Shown here: one piece after another, positions 61,905-64,000 of the stretch
How positions within the stretch are numbered: position 1 is the first letter of the stretch
How the letters are laid out: each line of letters starts with the position of its first letter
Source of the DNA: Bacteroides pyogenes
Lineage (GTDB): Bacteria > Bacteroidota > Bacteroidia > Bacteroidales > Bacteroidaceae
Assembly (NCBI RefSeq): GCF_014196225.1
Contig: NZ_JACIDI010000001.1
Coordinates: forward strand, 124,001 to 188,000
DNA: 64,000 nt
Direction of reading: 5' to 3'
Notes under the pieces: generated by a model
The model's input: the letters and a program-made list of their open reading frames with translations, nothing else
What the model was told of the DNA's origin: nothing
The model's database searches: none
Program-made: the position numbers and the translations under genes

Positions 61905-62564
61905 TTAAATATAATATTCGGCAAGGTCTACAATGCCCGCCCGCATGGCATATTTGGTGGCCTCGTGCGCATTGTTGACCCCCAGCTTGCGGAAAATATT
62001 CTTCCGGTGGCTATTGATGGTATGAAAGCTGAGGTTTTTCTCCGCTGCTATCTCTTTGGTCGTTTTACCCAAAGCGATTTCTTTCAGGATGTTTTGTTCC
62101 GTTACGGTAAGCAGGCTGCTTTTTGCAGAAGAAGTATGGGAGGGAGAGCCTGAACCCGAAAGCAGCAGGTTGCTGACGTGGTTGCAGATGTACCGCTGCC
62201 TGCGTGTGGCGCACTGAAGGGCAGAGGTGATTTCTTCCTTGCTGTTGTCTTTCATAATTACGCTGAAAGCGGTGCTGCCCAGCAACATTTGTCGGAGAAA
62301 GCTAACGCTCAGTTCGTCGGAAAATAAAATCCAGTCCGCCTCCTTGAAACGCTCTTGCAGAATGAGCAGCTCGTCCGCTCCGGCAAAGTCGAACAGCGTA
62401 TAATCCAATATCACGATCGCCTGCGGGTGCAGTCGCAGTTGTTGAATCAGCTCGGACTTATTGTCGGCTTCCCAAAGAGCGGATACATCTTTTTGCTGAT
62501 TCAACAGGAACATCATTCCTGCCTTGCTGATGTCTTGATTGTCTGCAATGATATACTCTCTCAT
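61905..62564 (-). CDS. Orphan LuxR-family response regulator
   Basis: 219 residues from the ATG at 62564; the in-frame start at 62594 lies in the -7 box and is rejected. The receiver-like domain (1-120) keeps a phospho-acceptor candidate Asp54 (IVILDYTL) and a Lys in VIMKDN (about 105), but the acidic pocket at the N-terminus is reduced (YIIADNQD). The C-terminal GerE/LuxR helix-turn-helix (about 150-210) has LTVTEQNILKEIALGKT and SFHTINSHRKNIFRKLG. No histidine kinase is adjacent. It probably regulates by DNA binding; the target is unknown. The frame is convergent with nothing and precedes the repeat spacer. Confidence 0.85.
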   Translation of the reverse strand: MREYIIADNQDISKAGMMFLLNQQKDVSALWEADNKSELIQQLRLHPQAIVILDYTLFDFAGADELLILQERFKEADWILFSDELSVSFLRQMLLGSTAFSVIMKDNSKEEITSALQCATRRQRYICNHVSNLLLSGSGSPSHTSSAKSSLLTVTEQNILKEIALGKTTKEIAAEKNLSFHTINSHRKNIFRKLGVNNAHEATKYAMRAGIVDLAEYYI

Positions 62565-62591
62565 CTGAATCGCCTGTTTAAAATCCTGCTG

Positions 62592-62599
62592 CAAAGGTA
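62592..62599 (-). promoter_or_regulatory. -7 element of the LuxR-type gene
   Basis: Reverse strand TACCTTTG at 62599-62592, 27 bp before the ATG at 62564; no clear -33 box. The element overlaps the intergenic gap after the membrane-protein gene. Confidence 0.45.
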
Positions 62600-62609
62600 C
62601 GCTTTTTGA

Positions 62610-63029
62610 TTAACGTTTCAGCCACCAATAACGCAGAAATAATATGCCCGTGAGAATTAAAGCTACGGACAGCCCCGTGTAGAAGACGGAAATGAAGGTA
62701 TCGGGCAGCAGTTGAAAACGGCGGATGGATACTCCGAGAGCAATCATGAATGTCATAATGGCCCATCCTTTCGCATCGAAAAAGGAGAAGGGGCAGTTTT
62801 TCTCTTTCTTTTTCTGTTCGATGCGCCGGGTGTGCTTGTAGTAGAGCTTTCGGAATACAAGGACGAAGAAGAGCAGGAAGACGATGATTGCTTCGCCTGT
62901 TTTGAACATCCAGTCTTTGTCATTGTTCATCCAAGTGACAACACCTATTCGCAATACGTTGGCGCCGGCTACAATCCATACAAGTCCGGCCGTGATAAGC
63001 AGAACGTTTCTGTTTACTCCGTATTTCAT
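62610..63029 (-). CDS. Small membrane protein of unknown function
   Basis: 139 residues with four hydrophobic segments (about 8-30, 44-62, 88-104 and 113-134) and a Lys/Arg-rich cytoplasmic loop (YYKHTRRIEQKKKEKN). I recognise no family signature beyond a small Bacteroides membrane protein with a FFDAKGWAIMTFMIALGV element seen after the loop. It lies between pbpC and the LuxR-type gene on the same strand. No function is proposed. Confidence 0.65.
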   Translation of the reverse strand: MKYGVNRNVLLITAGLVWIVAGANVLRIGVVTWMNNDKDWMFKTGEAIIVFLLFFVLVFRKLYYKHTRRIEQKKKEKNCPFSFFDAKGWAIMTFMIALGVSIRRFQLLPDTFISVFYTGLSVALILTGILFLRYWWLKR

Positions 63030-63221
63030 ACTCTTTTTCTTTTCTCCTTTTCTTAGCGGGTTAATCGGATAATTATTCGGCCGGTGAGGTAAATGTCATT
63101 CATCCGGTGCTTATTTCTTGAATACAACGATTAGTACATCGGTTTTGTTGTTTTATTCGATAAAAAACCGAGTCGGGAGGAAACGCTTTATTCTTTTTAT
63201 TTTGTAGTTGAAGTCAGTTGT

Positions 63222-64000
63222 TTATTCTATTAAAAAGCTGGTCGAAACACTGTTGCCTTCGTTGTCGACTACGGTCAGGGAATGTTTGCCCGCCGAAGGC
63301 TTCAACGATATTTTATGAAAATCCTCCGTCTGTGTTTCGTACGATCCGTCCAAATGCCAGAAGACAGTTGCTTGGGGGTTGCTGTGCGCCAGTTCCACGG
63401 TTATGAATCCGCCGCTTCCGTCCATCTGTCTGGTGAGCTTGATGCGGGCATTGGGCGAAGGGTATATAAACTGCATCGGTTGCAAGAAGTCTTCTCCGCA
63501 GCCGGGTTTGAACGGAGGCAAGGGTTTGTACTCGGGATGGTATTGCTTGTAGTACCATTCCCATACAGGCGGGAGAGTGAACCATGACTTCCGGATGGTA
63601 GGTTCGGTATCGGCACAGGTTTCGTATATGCGATGTTTCTCGTCTGACGTGAGAGTGACGGGATGATGATACGGGCAAGCTTCCGTTCGCGCCCCTGCCG
63701 GAAGAATAAGTACCGTATCCGTTTCTTCACAGAACCGCCCTTTCAGGTGTCCGGAGCGTCGGCATATTTCCGCTTCGACGAAAATACCTGTGGGACGTTC
63801 GAACCATTTTGATGCAGGAAGCAGGTTGAATATGTCGAACAATACGGGACCTGCCGTTTGAGCACCGACCAATCCCGGTTTTCCTTCACCGGTTGCATTG
63901 CCCACCCACACGCCGACGGTATAACGCGGAGTAACTCCTACTGCCCACGCGTCGCGGAATCCGTAGCTTGTCCCTGTCTTCCAGGCAACTGTTTGTATAG
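63222..64000 (-). CDS. pbpC: Penicillin-binding protein 1C, 3' part (cut by window edge)
   Basis: Only the C-terminal 259 residues are inside the window; the gene continues past 64000. The first visible residues include the transpeptidase KTGTS motif (63966-63980) in the context AWKTGTSYGFRDAWAVG, which is characteristic of PbpC, followed by VWVGNATGEGKPGLVGAQTA. The last 90 residues form the PBP1C-specific C-terminal domain (FIYPSPNARIKL ... TVFWHLDG). PbpC is a bifunctional glycosyltransferase/transpeptidase with an alpha-2-macroglobulin partner often encoded next to it, which would lie outside the window. Confidence 0.92.
   Translation of the reverse strand, partial: IQTVAWKTGTSYGFRDAWAVGVTPRYTVGVWVGNATGEGKPGLVGAQTAGPVLFDIFNLLPASKWFERPTGIFVEAEICRRSGHLKGRFCEETDTVLILPAGARTEACPYHHPVTLTSDEKHRIYETCADTEPTIRKSWFTLPPVWEWYYKQYHPEYKPLPPFKPGCGEDFLQPMQFIYPSPNARIKLTRQMDGSGGFITVELAHSNPQATVFWHLDGSYETQTEDFHKISLKPSAGKHSLTVVDNEGNSVSTSFLIE

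Overview
The window looks like chromosome from a Bacteroides-type anaerobe (Bacteroidales). The evidence is a SusC/SusD pair, a secreted GH29 fucosidase, many lipoproteins and Sec-exported proteins, a group-B-like [FeFe] hydrogenase with HydE/F/G, and repeated promoter elements of the Bacteroides type (-33 TTTG, about 17-20 bp, -7 TAnnTTTG). Several of these promoters decide start codons. No phage, insertion sequence, rRNA, tRNA or CRISPR array was found. The species cannot be named from sequence alone.

Layout. 1-8.3 kb: forward housekeeping genes (dipeptidyl peptidase III, AlkD-like repair protein, Fur-family regulator overlapping purA, fucosidase, membrane Zn-peptidase, hisS). 8.6-13.9 kb: reverse hydrogenase operon (hydrogenase-hydE-hydG-hydF). 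14-17.1 kb: PepSY membrane protein and two L,D-transpeptidase-like proteins. 17.8-19.8 kb: groES-groEL with a strong terminator. 20-25 kb: small winged-helix protein, Omp85-like barrel overlapping a phosphoethanolamine-transferase-like enzyme, then a CbpA/CbpM pair. 25.5-29.2 kb: reverse etfB-etfA-acyl-CoA dehydrogenase. 29.8-39.6 kb: C1 aminopeptidase, an unknown protein, a BadF-type sugar kinase, DUF2007/zinc-ribbon protein, PstS-like lipoprotein, esterase, S41 peptidase homologue and mnmA.

39.6-61.5 kb is the most coherent functional block, all on the reverse strand: sugar kinase, SusC, SusD (closed by a strong terminator), then a ten-gene run of amidase-like protein, metallophosphoesterase/PQQ protein, GT2, SpoIID-like protein, AmpG-like permease, NamZ (DUF1343), NagX/MurT-like membrane protein, MurK-like kinase, MurQ and SGNH hydrolase. 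Read together this is a peptidoglycan or muropeptide salvage locus: outer-membrane uptake, stem-peptide and MurNAc removal in the periplasm, inner-membrane import, phosphorylation, and MurQ conversion to GlcNAc-6-phosphate. 61.9-64 kb: orphan LuxR-type response regulator, small membrane protein and the 3' part of pbpC (cut by the window edge).

The most unusual signal is between genes. At least ten intergenic spacers carry short tandem arrays of mutually unrelated sequence whose repeat-to-repeat distances nearly all fall at about 21-22, 43 or 65-66 bp, as if built from one quantum of about 21.7 bp. One of them (36415-36916) has 17 units. I could not assign a function.
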